From positions 1-50,148 of the forward strand of contig CAMOYT010000006.1 in the NCBI GenBank assembly GCA_946630315.1: 50,148 nt of DNA, given 5' to 3'. The notes under the pieces are model-generated. The model was not told where the DNA came from, did not search any database, and saw only the letters and a list, made by a program, of their open reading frames with translations. Shown piece after piece: positions 24,952 through 33,088 of this stretch; the first letter of the stretch is position 1; every line of letters starts with the position of its first letter. This DNA comes from an uncultured Bacillota bacterium. Lineage in GTDB: Bacteria; Bacillota_I; Bacilli_A; RF39; UBA660. The position numbers were made by a program, and so were the translations under genes.

Positions 24952-25398
24952 ATGGAAAAAGTAAATGTATTTTTAGGAGGAACATGTGCTGATTCAACAT
25001 GGAGAGAAGAATTAATGCCAATGCTAAGTGAACAAGTAGAAGCATTTAATCCAGTTGTGCCAAATTGGACACCAGAATGCCAAGCAGTAGAAGACTTTCA
25101 TAGACAAACAGATGATGTAATAGTATATGTAATTACTCCAGAAGGAGAAGGTTTCTATAGTTTCGTAGAAGTAACAGATGATAGTAACAAGAGACCAGAA
25201 TCAACAGTATTATGTGTACTAGAAAGTGCCAATGGAAAAAGTTTTGAAGGTCATACTCTAAAATGCGTAAGAAAAACAGCTAAGTTAGTTGCTGAAAACG
25301 GAGTAATGGTATTTTCTGATTTACAATCTTTAGCAGCATATCTAAACACAATGTCTAAAGGTCAAATAAACATAAATAAAAATTTAATAAAGAAATAA
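24952..25398 (+). CDS. Nucleoside 2-deoxyribosyltransferase-like protein
   Basis: 148 residues. The N-terminus VFLGGTCADSTWREELMPML, then DDVIVYVITPEGEGFYSFVEVTDD, is typical of the Nuc_deoxyrib_tr_2-like Rossmann domain that binds nucleosides or nucleotides; catalytic Glu/Asp candidates lie in EGFYSFVE. Whether it is a transferase, hydrolase or pure binding protein is unclear. AAGGAGGT (24937-24944) sets the ATG at 24952. It is the only gene before the next terminator, so it alone is under the manganese-type riboswitch, an unexpected pairing. Confidence 0.75.
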   Translation: MEKVNVFLGGTCADSTWREELMPMLSEQVEAFNPVVPNWTPECQAVEDFHRQTDDVIVYVITPEGEGFYSFVEVTDDSNKRPESTVLCVLESANGKSFEGHTLKCVRKTAKLVAENGVMVFSDLQSLAAYLNTMSKGQININKNLIKK

Positions 25399-25404
25399 TA
25401 ATAT

Positions 25405-25431
25405 AAAAAAGCAAGATTCTTGCTTTTTTTT
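25405..25431 (+). terminator. Rho-independent terminator
   Basis: Stem GCAAG (25411-25415) with CTTGC (25419-25423), extended by A-T pairs, then a long T run. Confidence 0.85.
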
Positions 25432-25448
25432 ATTGTTTTTATTATAAT
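25420..25448 (+). promoter_or_regulatory. Promoter of the HPt-REC gene
   Basis: TTGCTT (25420-25425), lying in the right arm of the preceding terminator, 17-base spacer, TATAAT (25443-25448). Confidence 0.65.
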
Positions 25449-25476
25449 TAATTTTAGAATAGATGAGGTGCAGAAG

Positions 25477-26274
25477 ATGAGAAGTGTAGAGTATTTAAAA
25501 AATAATGGTGTTGACATAGATAAAAGTCTAGAATTATTCGGCGACATGGGGACCTATAATGAAACAGTAGGAGAATACTTAGTAGGATTGCCAGATAAAA
25601 TAAATAAATTAACTACTTATTTAGATAATAAAGATATAAATAATTTTACTATTTTTGTTCACTCAATAAAAAGTGATGCTAAATACTTTGGCTTTACTAA
25701 ATTATCAGATATGGCTTTAGAATTTGAAGAGCATGGAAAAGTAGGAGATATTTTCTATATTAATGAACATTTTACAGAACTAGTAACAGAAGCTAATAAA
25801 TCATTAGTAATAGTAAGAGAATATTTAAATGGAACTGATGACGTACAAGAAGAAGCTCCAGCTTCAAATAATGTAGAACCATATCAAAACAAGACCATAT
25901 TAGTAGTTGATGATTCAAATATAATAAGAAACTTTGTCAAAAGAATCTTTAGTGAAGAATATGCTGTTGGAACTGCAAGTGATGGACAAGAAGCTATAGA
26001 TATTATTACAGCAAATATGAATAATGAAAACATAGTTGCGATCCTATTAGATTTAAATATGCCACATGTAGATGGTTTTGCTGTACTTGATTTTATGAAA
26101 GAAAACAACTTATTAAAACAAATGCCAGTATCTATTATTTCCGGAGACTCTTCTAAAGAGACAATTGATAGAGCTTTTACATATGGAATAGTAGATATGC
26201 TAGGAAAACCATTCAATAATAATGATGTAAAATCAGTAATAGAAAAAACTATGTTTTATAAAGAAATGCAATAA
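25477..26274 (+). CDS. HPt-receiver phosphorelay protein
   Basis: 265 residues. An N-terminal helical HPt-like domain (about 15-115) has FVHSIKSDAKYFGF with phospho-acceptor candidate H62. A linker follows, then a receiver domain from about 141: TILVVDDSNIIRN (acidic pair), LLDLNMPHVDGF with phospho-Asp D192, VSIISGDSS, and DMLGKPFN with the conserved Lys. No DNA-binding output domain and no kinase nearby, so it is an intermediate relay or adaptor. ATG 25477 has GAGGTG upstream. It lies 17 bases before the VirB2-like gene and may be co-transcribed with it. Confidence 0.87.
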   Translation: MRSVEYLKNNGVDIDKSLELFGDMGTYNETVGEYLVGLPDKINKLTTYLDNKDINNFTIFVHSIKSDAKYFGFTKLSDMALEFEEHGKVGDIFYINEHFTELVTEANKSLVIVREYLNGTDDVQEEAPASNNVEPYQNKTILVVDDSNIIRNFVKRIFSEEYAVGTASDGQEAIDIITANMNNENIVAILLDLNMPHVDGFAVLDFMKENNLLKQMPVSIISGDSSKETIDRAFTYGIVDMLGKPFNNNDVKSVIEKTMFYKEMQ

Positions 26275-26291
26275 TAAAGGAAGATGATAAT

Positions 26292-27494
26292 ATTAATACA
26301 TGTACAGATGCAGCTCTTTCTAATGGATTAGGTGTAGTAAAAGGCATATTAAATATTATACATATTATTGTTCCAATTATATTATTAATATCTTTAACTA
26401 TAACTATAGTCAAATTAATAACTTCACCAGACGATAATAAAAAAACATACAAAAAAATTTTTAATACTATTATAGCAACAGTAACTGTATTTTTTATTCC
26501 TATGCTAATAGATTTATCTATGGAAATGGTAGGTAATAATACTCATATAAGTTCTTGTTGGATAAATGCATCAACACCAAGTTATTTATCACAATATATT
26601 AGATTAAATGATAATGACAGTAAACATTTTCTTAGTGATCCTAGGAATTATGAAAAAGGTGATGCCAAACAAATGGGTGCAGTACCAGCTAATAGTATAA
26701 GTAATAAAAGTGATTATGCCAATAAAAGACTAAATGTTGTCAAGGCTATATCTACTAACAATAACAATCCAAGTTCAGGATTAGGTGATGGAAGAAATAG
26801 ATATCGAGCTGTCCAAGCAGCGTGCTATACAGGAAAATATGCTGTATATGCCCAAAATAAAAACTATGGTAGTATTGAAAGCTCTAGTAGAGGTGGAAGA
26901 GTATGTTGGTCAGACATGGCAACTGATCGTCTAGAAGGCTGTGTTGAATTAGGAAGTGAAGCAGGTCACATGGATGGACTAGCTTTTGATAATGACCGTG
27001 GCTATATATTAAAAACATCAAGTAAAAATGGCTTAATACTAATAGATAATGGGACAAGAAAGATAGCTGGTTATTCTAAAATATCTTCAAGTCACGTTGG
27101 TATAACATATGTACCATCTATTCATATGCTAGTTGGTTATGGAGGAGGGAAATTACATTTCTATCAATATAATCAATCTAATAACACATATGAAAAACGT
27201 AAAGAAGTAACACTACAGAATTGGAATGGTGATTCAATCCAAGGAATTGGAACTGATGGAACTAATATTTTCATAGCTGATTCATCACCATATAGTAGTT
27301 ATAGAGCTCTATATACGTATAGTTTAAATGGTATTAAGTTAGAGACACATTCATTTGGTAGTGGTTTTGGTTCAATGAGTGATGAAGTAGAAGCCGCCTT
27401 TGCCGATAATAATGGTAATTTATATTTAGCTTGCCCACAAGGTATCGGTAGAGTAACAAATTATAAAGCTAATATCATTGGTTTAAATGCATAA
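26292..27494 (+). CDS. VirB2-like two-helix membrane module fused to a secreted domain
   Basis: Reading frame 26262-27494 has no ATG, GTG or TTG until ATG 26502, which lies inside the second membrane helix. AGGAAG (26278-26283) is eight bases before ATT 26292, so AUU initiation is proposed, giving 400 residues. Residues 1-78 hold two hydrophobic helices separated by a basic loop (TSPDDNKKTYKK), as in TrbC/VirB2-like pilin subunits. The remaining 320 residues are predicted exported, with repeated G-x-D/N blade-like strands (DGLAFDNDRGYIL, GIGTDGTNIFIADS, AAFADNNGNLYLACP), suggesting a beta-propeller. Alternatives: a one-base deletion after ATG 26284, or a real start at 26502. Confidence 0.65.
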   Translation: MNTCTDAALSNGLGVVKGILNIIHIIVPIILLISLTITIVKLITSPDDNKKTYKKIFNTIIATVTVFFIPMLIDLSMEMVGNNTHISSCWINASTPSYLSQYIRLNDNDSKHFLSDPRNYEKGDAKQMGAVPANSISNKSDYANKRLNVVKAISTNNNNPSSGLGDGRNRYRAVQAACYTGKYAVYAQNKNYGSIESSSRGGRVCWSDMATDRLEGCVELGSEAGHMDGLAFDNDRGYILKTSSKNGLILIDNGTRKIAGYSKISSSHVGITYVPSIHMLVGYGGGKLHFYQYNQSNNTYEKRKEVTLQNWNGDSIQGIGTDGTNIFIADSSPYSSYRALYTYSLNGIKLETHSFGSGFGSMSDEVEAAFADNNGNLYLACPQGIGRVTNYKANIIGLNA

Positions 27495-27520
27495 AGAAAG
27501 AAACTATTCAGTTTCTTTTT
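27495..27520. terminator. Bidirectional terminator between convergent genes
   Basis: Stem 27495-27504 with 27511-27520 (one G-T), loop TATTCA, T-rich to the right and A-rich to the left. Confidence 0.65.
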
Positions 27521-27842
27521 CTTTTTCTCTAATATTTAATTTATCTCCAATATCTAAGTATTTACAAGAACCAAGTGGTAAGAAATAAGTATATTTAGCT
27601 TTGATTCTAATAAAATATTTTTCAGATTTAACATTCTCCATCATATCAATAACAATATCATCTTTATCAGTAATAACAATATCAACTCTTTGACATAAAA
27701 AATTAGTAGTAATAAACTTCTTATTAGGAAAACATACTCCATAATCGATTGGTTCTAGTACAAATTTTAAGCCTTTAAATCTTTCTTTGAACTTAGTAAG
27801 TTTTAAAATATTAATCTTTTTACCATGTAATTTTAAATACAT
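27504..27842 (-). CDS. DUF192-like protein
   Basis: 112 residues, no signal peptide. The pattern GLKFVLEPIDYGVCFPNKKFITTNFLCQRVDIVITDKDDIV, then YFLPLGSCKYLDIGDKL, follows the layout of the DUF192 family (a small beta-barrel; GL-M, fW-nt, pLDi-fid-g, LPLp-G-GD). Many DUF192 proteins are exported, this one appears cytosolic. Function of the family is unknown. It is a single minus-strand gene, divergent from 27929 and convergent with 27494. Ribosome binding site GGTGAT lies upstream on the minus strand. Confidence 0.6.
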   Translation of the reverse strand: MYLKLHGKKINILKLTKFKERFKGLKFVLEPIDYGVCFPNKKFITTNFLCQRVDIVITDKDDIVIDMMENVKSEKYFIRIKAKYTYFLPLGSCKYLDIGDKLNIREKEKETE

Positions 27843-27877
27843 AATATCACCATCTTAATTATATCAAATAAATATTA

Positions 27878-27906
27878 TTGATAAAAGTGGCAATATACAA
27901 TATAAT
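27878..27906 (+). promoter_or_regulatory. Promoter of 27929
   Basis: TTGATA (27878-27883), 17-base spacer, TATAAT (27901-27906). Confidence 0.65.
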
Positions 27907-27928
27907 AAATTAAAAGTAGGTGCATAAA

Positions 27929-28645
27929 ATGGCGGATGAAACATTATCAATGACAGAAGCAAAGAAAATACTTGATGAATCAGCTTCTGCAGTAATTAGG
28001 TTTGAAACTAAATTAATAAATAATGGCGAGGATTTTGAAGAAAAATTATCTAAAATATGGGAAGATGAATATGCCGTAAGCTTTATAAAAGAATTTTGGA
28101 GTAGAATGCAGAATTTAATACAAAATACTGAAATGAATTATACAAGTTATGCTATGACAATAAAAGAAATAGCAGAAGCTTATGCTAAGACAGGTGGGGT
28201 GCAACCTCTTATTGTTCTAGAAACTCAATTACCAAAAAATATGGCTGCTAAGGCACCAACAGTAATAGGAAAAGTACAAAATCACTTTCCTCTATCTGAT
28301 GAATTTGGTTTTAAAAATATTGAAACAGGACCAAACGAATGTGGAGATCTATTTGATGAAGCATTATCTTCCTTAATAAACATTGCCGGAGAAGTAGCAG
28401 CTGATTTGGATAAAATTAATGCATTTGGAAATCAAGAGGTAAAAAGTAATATAGAAGGTTATTTTAAATCAATTCTCCAAAATACTATGATGATTTATAC
28501 TAGAATGAAAACAGAATCTAGAAATAAAATATATGCTGCTGCCAATAAATACAAAAAAACTGGAGAAGAAGCAACTAGTGCTGTTCCTACAATAGAAGAG
28601 GTAGATGATGATTTCCTTAAAGGAAAAAATATAGTAAATCAATAA
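27929..28645 (+). CDS. All-helical hypothetical protein
   Basis: 238 residues, no signal peptide or membrane helix, not recognised. Acidic and predicted all-alpha: a region with KIWEDEYAVSFIKEFWSRMQNLIQ, then IKEIAEAYAKTGG, a central IVLETQLPKNMAAKAPTVIGKV, and a long C-terminal coiled helix to EEVDDDFLKGKNIVNQ. Size and the paired Trp residues faintly resemble WXG/LXG type VII substrates, but no W-x-G motif or secretion tail is present. ATG 27929 with GTAGGTG upstream is preferred to GTG 27920. Own promoter; transcribed towards yebC. Confidence 0.7.
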   Translation: MADETLSMTEAKKILDESASAVIRFETKLINNGEDFEEKLSKIWEDEYAVSFIKEFWSRMQNLIQNTEMNYTSYAMTIKEIAEAYAKTGGVQPLIVLETQLPKNMAAKAPTVIGKVQNHFPLSDEFGFKNIETGPNECGDLFDEALSSLINIAGEVAADLDKINAFGNQEVKSNIEGYFKSILQNTMMIYTRMKTESRNKIYAAANKYKKTGEEATSAVPTIEEVDDDFLKGKNIVNQ

Positions 28646-28682
28646 AAGAAACTATAAAGTATTTTATTTTTTTCTTAAAACA

Positions 28683-28691
28683 TGATATTAT
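28683..28691 (+). promoter_or_regulatory. Extended -10 promoter of yebC
   Basis: TGATATTAT, with a weak TTTATT 17 bases upstream (28663-28668). GAGGAGGT lies before ATG 28722. Confidence 0.5.
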
Positions 28692-28721
28692 AAGAACGTA
28701 ATAAATTGAGGAGGTAATAGA

Positions 28722-29444
28722 ATGAGTGGACATTCAAAGTGGGCAACAATTCATAGAAAAAAGGGATTGTTAGATGCTGCACGTGGAAAAGTATTCCAAA
28801 AATTAGCCAAAGAAATTATGGTAGCAGCAAAAGGTGGAAGTCCTGATCCAGCACAAAATGCAGCTCTACGTTTAGCAGTAGATAAAGCAAAAGCACAAAA
28901 TATGCCAAAAGATAATATTCAAAAAGCAATTGAGAAAGCTACTGGTGGAACAGATGGAGCAAATTTCGAAAGTGTAAGATATGAAGGTTATGGCCATGGT
29001 GGTGTTGCATTCATGGTTGATTGCTTAACTGATAATCGTAATCGTACAGCAGCAAGTGTAAGAAGTGCATTTACAAAAGCAGGTGGAAACTTAGGAACTG
29101 ATGGCTCAGTTGCTTATATGTTTGAACGTCGTGGTTCTATCGTAATTGCTGATGCATATGATGAAGATACTATGATGATGACTGCACTAGATGCTGGAGC
29201 ACTTGACTTTGAACATATAGAAAATAGTTATGTTATAACAACTGATCAAAACTCTTTTACAGCAGTAAAAGATGCTTTAGAAGCAGCTGATGTAAAAGAA
29301 TTTGAACAATGCGAATTAACATATATACCAAATATGGAAGTTGAACTAGATGAAGAAGGAAAAGAAAAAATCTATAAACTAGTAGATAATCTAGAAGACA
29401 ATGATGATGTTCAAGATGTATATTATAATTTAAAAGAAGATTAA
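28722..29444 (+). CDS. yebC: YebC/TACO1 family protein
   Basis: 240 residues. Canonical YebC start MSGHSKWATIHRKKG, followed by KAKAQNMPKDNIQKAIEKATGG, YEGYGHGGVAFMVDCLTDNRNRT, and LGTDGSVAYMFERRG. YebC-type proteins were first called transcriptional regulators; recent work links them to ribosomal translation of proline-rich stretches. Relevant here only in that PilC at 37567 has a Pro/Ala/Gln-rich segment (inference). Followed after 12 bases by a membrane protein in the same transcript. Confidence 0.96.
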   Translation: MSGHSKWATIHRKKGLLDAARGKVFQKLAKEIMVAAKGGSPDPAQNAALRLAVDKAKAQNMPKDNIQKAIEKATGGTDGANFESVRYEGYGHGGVAFMVDCLTDNRNRTAASVRSAFTKAGGNLGTDGSVAYMFERRGSIVIADAYDEDTMMMTALDAGALDFEHIENSYVITTDQNSFTAVKDALEAADVKEFEQCELTYIPNMEVELDEEGKEKIYKLVDNLEDNDDVQDVYYNLKED

Positions 29445-29456
29445 AAGGAGAATATT

Positions 29457-29996
29457 ATGGCAAATAAAGAAAAGTTAACTAAAATTAATAATGAATTAAA
29501 AGTTTTTATTAATGAATCTAGTTTCATTTCTATGAAGTGTCGTAATAAATTATTAAAGTATTTTTCAGAAGATTTTAAAGTTAATTTAGATATATCTAAT
29601 TATAAAAATGTTGACTTAAAATTAAAAGAAGATGGGACTGTAATTTATAGAGAAGATACTTATAAATCAGATATTTCATCTTTTGAAGAATTAGAAGAAA
29701 GATATACTTCTTTTAAAGAAAAAGCAGAAAAATTAATATCTAAAAAAGAAATAGATTTTAATAATATGAGTAATATGAATAATGTTACTAATTTGCTTAT
29801 AGTAATAGGTTTAATAATGCTATGTATTATTATCCTAATATTTGGAATTATTGCCTTAATATCAGGCGATTGGTTTGATTGTTTATGGTTTGTAGTAGTT
29901 TTTGTTCCATGGATATTTCCTAAACTAAGAAATTCTCTACAAAATAGATTAATTCAAGCCAAAAATTATTTAAAAAGCTTGCTAAAGAAAGTATAA
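29457..29996 (+). CDS. Two-helix membrane protein, unknown
   Basis: 179 residues. The N-terminal 110 residues are soluble and charged with helical stretches (FEELEERYTSFKEKAEKLI); two membrane helices follow at about 111-133 (LLIVIGLIMLCIIILIFGII) and 138-155 (WFDCLWFVVVFVPWIF), then a basic tail. No signal peptide, so the N-terminal part is probably cytosolic. Not recognised. AAGGAG precedes the ATG, 12 bases after yebC. Confidence 0.7.
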   Translation: MANKEKLTKINNELKVFINESSFISMKCRNKLLKYFSEDFKVNLDISNYKNVDLKLKEDGTVIYREDTYKSDISSFEELEERYTSFKEKAEKLISKKEIDFNNMSNMNNVTNLLIVIGLIMLCIIILIFGIIALISGDWFDCLWFVVVFVPWIFPKLRNSLQNRLIQAKNYLKSLLKKV

Positions 29997-30010
29997 TACT
30001 TTCTTTTTTT
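29984..30010 (+). terminator. Rho-independent terminator with the stop codon as loop
   Basis: Perfect stem 29984-29993 with 29997-30006. The TAA stop (29994-29996) is exactly the three-base loop. T run to 30010. Confidence 0.85.
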
Positions 30011-30012
30011 AT

Positions 30013-30041
30013 TTGTTTCAAATACATATTTATAGTATAAT
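30013..30041 (+). promoter_or_regulatory. Promoter of the acyl-CoA ligase gene
   Basis: TTGTTT (30013-30018), 17-base spacer, TATAAT (30036-30041). Confidence 0.65.
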
Positions 30042-30059
30042 AAACGTTGGTGATATATT

Positions 30060-31898
30060 ATGAGTAGAAATTTAAAAGCCCCATGGCGCAAATTTTATGA
30101 TGGAGAAAAGGCTAATCTAGAGTATCCTGATTTTTCAGCCTATAAATTAATTGAATATACAGCAAGTAAACATCTTAATAATATTAGTTATAACTATTTT
30201 GGAAATAAAAAGACATATCATGAGTTTTTAAAACAAATTGATGAAGTAGCAAGATCTTTTAAAGCCATAGGAGTAAAGCATAAAGATGTAGTAAGTATTT
30301 GTATGCCAAATACTCCAGAAGGAATAATTTCTTTCTATGCTGCTAATAAAATAGGTGCAATAGCATCTATGATACATCCATTATCAGCAGAAAATGAAAT
30401 TAAACATTATTTAAATATTTCCAAAACAGAATGGCTAATAACTATCGATTTTACAGTAGAAAAAGTAGCTAAAATAATAAAGGAAACTAAAGTAAAAAAA
30501 GTAATTAGTGTAGGTGTAGGAGAATCAATGCCAATACATCTAAAATCTTTATATGCAGCAACTAATGTTCATAAAACATTACTATCTCTTAATCCAATCA
30601 ATTATTTAAATGAAGCATATAATGAATCTCATAAAAAAATGATAAGTTGGAAAGAATTTATTAGATTAGGTAAAGAATATAAAAAAGAAATAGATGATGA
30701 TTTTAAAGGAAGAGATATAGCAGCAATCCTTTATTCAGGTGGTACAACAGGAACACCAAAAGGAGTTAAGTTAACTAACTTAAATCTTAATGCATCAGCT
30801 ATGCAAAACTTTGAACATGTAGCTTGCTTAAAAGATAAAGATAAAGTACTTGCTATTATGCCTATATTCCATGGCTTTGGTTTAAGTGTATGTATTCATT
30901 GTGTTCAATACTTTGGTGGTACTAGTATTTTGCTTCCACAATTTAATGCTAAAACATTTGATAAAATTGTAAAAAAATATGAACCTAATGTATTAGTTGG
31001 AGTACCAACACTATTTGAAGCAATAACTAATAATAAAAACTTCAATCATATGAAATTAGACTATTTAACATGTGTCATATCAGGTGGAGATTCTCTATCA
31101 GTAGAATTAAAGAAAAAATTTGATGCATGGCTAGAAAAACATCATTCTCCAACAACTATAAGAGAAGGTTATGGACTTACTGAATGTTGTGCAGCATCAT
31201 GTTTTACACCTCTAAACTACTATAGAGAGGGAAGTATAGGTATACCATATCCTGATACATATTATAAAATTGTAAAAGATGGAACTGAAAAAGAAGTACC
31301 ATATGGAACACCTGGAGAGATAACAATCACAGGACCTACTGTAATGGATGGCTATATTAGAAATAGAAAAGAAACAAAACAAACTCTTCGTAAACATAAA
31401 GATGGACGTATTTGGTTACATACTGGAGATGAAGGAGTAATGGATGAAGATGGTTTTGTATACTTCAAAGGTCGTCTAAAGAGAATGATTATTACATCTG
31501 GTTATTGCGTATATCCAAATAACATTGAAAATGTAATAGATTCACATCCTAAAGTACGTATGAGTTGTGTAATAGGAATACCACATCCATATAAAGTAAC
31601 TGTTGCTAAAGCTTTCATAGTTTTAAAAGATGGAGTAATGAAAACAGATGAATTATTAGATGAAATAAAAGCTTTAGTAGAACAAAACTTAGCAAGATTC
31701 TCTTGGCCATATGATTATGAATTCAGAGAAGATTTACCAAAGACAAGAATAGGTAAAATTGCTTATAATGTTTTAATGCAAGAAGAAGAAATGAAAAATA
31801 AAAATAAGAAGTTTACAGATACTAAAGAAGAGTTATTAGAACAAGTAGTTGGAGAAGACAAAACAGATGAGCTAATTAAAAAAGTAGAAGATAGATAA
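30060..31898 (+). CDS. AMP-forming acyl-CoA synthetase family protein
   Basis: 612-residue adenylate-forming enzyme that should activate a carboxylic acid, probably a fatty acid, as acyl-AMP and then as a thioester. Seen: P-loop YSGGTTGTPKGVK from residue 225, IMPIFHGFG, EGYGLTECC (motif A5), TGDEGVMDEDGFVYFKGRLKRMI (A7/A8), and the catalytic Lys in TRIGKIAYN. No carrier-protein gene is adjacent. Chain-length preference cannot be told. GGTGAT lies before the ATG. A single-gene unit between two terminators. Confidence 0.9.
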   Translation: MSRNLKAPWRKFYDGEKANLEYPDFSAYKLIEYTASKHLNNISYNYFGNKKTYHEFLKQIDEVARSFKAIGVKHKDVVSICMPNTPEGIISFYAANKIGAIASMIHPLSAENEIKHYLNISKTEWLITIDFTVEKVAKIIKETKVKKVISVGVGESMPIHLKSLYAATNVHKTLLSLNPINYLNEAYNESHKKMISWKEFIRLGKEYKKEIDDDFKGRDIAAILYSGGTTGTPKGVKLTNLNLNASAMQNFEHVACLKDKDKVLAIMPIFHGFGLSVCIHCVQYFGGTSILLPQFNAKTFDKIVKKYEPNVLVGVPTLFEAITNNKNFNHMKLDYLTCVISGGDSLSVELKKKFDAWLEKHHSPTTIREGYGLTECCAASCFTPLNYYREGSIGIPYPDTYYKIVKDGTEKEVPYGTPGEITITGPTVMDGYIRNRKETKQTLRKHKDGRIWLHTGDEGVMDEDGFVYFKGRLKRMIITSGYCVYPNNIENVIDSHPKVRMSCVIGIPHPYKVTVAKAFIVLKDGVMKTDELLDEIKALVEQNLARFSWPYDYEFREDLPKTRIGKIAYNVLMQEEEMKNKNKKFTDTKEELLEQVVGEDKTDELIKKVEDR

Positions 31899-31910
31899 TT
31901 CTACTTTTTT
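31880..31910 (+). terminator. Rho-independent terminator
   Basis: Stem 31880-31889 with 31899-31908, the stop TAA (31896-31898) in the loop, T run. Confidence 0.8.
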
Positions 31911-31924
31911 AATACAATTAAATA

Positions 31925-31933
31925 TGATATAAT
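31925..31933 (+). promoter_or_regulatory. Extended -10 promoter of 31952
   Basis: TGATATAAT; only T-rich DNA at the -35 position. AGGTGAGA lies before ATG 31952. Confidence 0.55.
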
Positions 31934-31951
31934 TACAATAGGTGAGACTAC

Positions 31952-33007
31952 ATGAAAAAGAATAAAAAAATTAGTTTTTTATTACTAATAATAGTACTAT
32001 TATTAGGAGTAGGATATGCACTATTAACTTCACAATTAAGTATTAATGGAGTATCTACTATTAATAATGCTACTTGGAATGTATATTGGAATAATGTTCA
32101 AATAGATACTGGTAGTGTAACTGATGTAACTATTCCCGCTAGAATAAAAACTGGAAAAACAGAAGTAGAATTTAATGTTAAACTTAATACACCAGGAGAT
32201 TACTATGAATTTACTGTTGATGCCGTGAATGCTGGTACAATTGATGCCATGGTTGGCAGTTTTTCAAAAGGAGTATATGCATCAGATGGAATAACAGCTA
32301 AAGAATTACCAGATTATTTAGAATATACTGTTACCTACGGAGATAACAATCTCATTGAAAATAAACATTTACTTGCTGCCAATTCAACTGCAACATACAA
32401 AGTAAGAGTCTCTTTCAAAAGAGATATTAATGCTTCACAATTACCTAGTACAGATGAGAATCTTGTATTTAAGTTTGAAGTAAATTATGAGCAAGCAGAT
32501 GAAACAGCTGAAGATATTTCTAATTCATTCTGTCCTGGATGTGTCTTTTTACTAGGCAATATAGATGAAGATTTCTATTATGGAGAACATGCCTCAGTTT
32601 TAACTGATGACCAATATACTGATGATTATACAGAAACAATAGACCCTGAAAGAGAAGAGTGCTTTATTGGAATGAAATTAGATAATAATAACAAAGTAGA
32701 AAAAGCGTATAATTGTGTATATGCAAATCACACACCATACTGTATAGAAGGTATAACAAGCGAATCACAAATAGAACAAAGAATTAATAGTTTATTATCA
32801 AATAATTTGTTTACACTTGATCATAATTCTAGTGCTGGATATTCCTTTGACTTTGGGGAGATAATGCTAGTTACTGTAAGTGCTAATGGTACTATTGAGT
32901 CTTATTTAAAAGAAAGTGTAGATTATGATGTTGGTGTTTGTCATGTGGATAATTCATATGATGATAGTTTTGGCCCAGCTGGAAGATTTGGACATTATTC
33001 TAGCTAA
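31952..33007 (+). CDS. Camelysin/TasA-like secreted surface protein
   Basis: 351 residues. KKNKK start plus hydrophobic helix (about 6-24) ending near GYALLTSQLSING, typical of the signal region of camelysin/TasA-type proteins. The next 150 residues show the family-like beta pattern: WNVYWNNV, VEFNVKLNTPGDYYEFTVDAVNAGTIDAMVGSF, and LLAANSTATYKVRVSFKRD. From about 190 a Cys-containing domain follows (FCPGCVFLLG, EECFIGM, YNCVY, PYCIEG, GVCHVD). TasA/CalY proteins form matrix fibres in Bacillus; here no SipW-type peptidase gene is adjacent, so fibre formation is only a possibility. Confidence 0.7.
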   Translation: MKKNKKISFLLLIIVLLLGVGYALLTSQLSINGVSTINNATWNVYWNNVQIDTGSVTDVTIPARIKTGKTEVEFNVKLNTPGDYYEFTVDAVNAGTIDAMVGSFSKGVYASDGITAKELPDYLEYTVTYGDNNLIENKHLLAANSTATYKVRVSFKRDINASQLPSTDENLVFKFEVNYEQADETAEDISNSFCPGCVFLLGNIDEDFYYGEHASVLTDDQYTDDYTETIDPEREECFIGMKLDNNNKVEKAYNCVYANHTPYCIEGITSESQIEQRINSLLSNNLFTLDHNSSAGYSFDFGEIMLVTVSANGTIESYLKESVDYDVGVCHVDNSYDDSFGPAGRFGHYSS

Positions 33008-33029
33008 AAAGCCATAATATAAAAAATAT

Positions 33030-33059
33030 GTTCGATATAATTGATTATCGAACTTTTTT
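33030..33059 (+). terminator. Rho-independent terminator
   Basis: Perfect stem GTTCGATA (33030-33037) with TATCGAAC (33046-33053), T run to 33059. Confidence 0.85.
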
Positions 33060-33069
33060 GTTTTATAAT
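33041..33069 (+). promoter_or_regulatory. Promoter of ruvA
   Basis: TTGATT (33041-33046), inside the loop of the terminator, 17-base spacer, TATAAT (33064-33069). Confidence 0.65.
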
Positions 33070-33088
33070 AAATAATGGAGTTGATAAA

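Noticed and set aside
27929-28645. Type VII secretion WXG/LXG substrate
   Set aside because: Helical and of plausible size, but no W-x-G turn, no C-terminal secretion motif and no EssC-like gene nearby.
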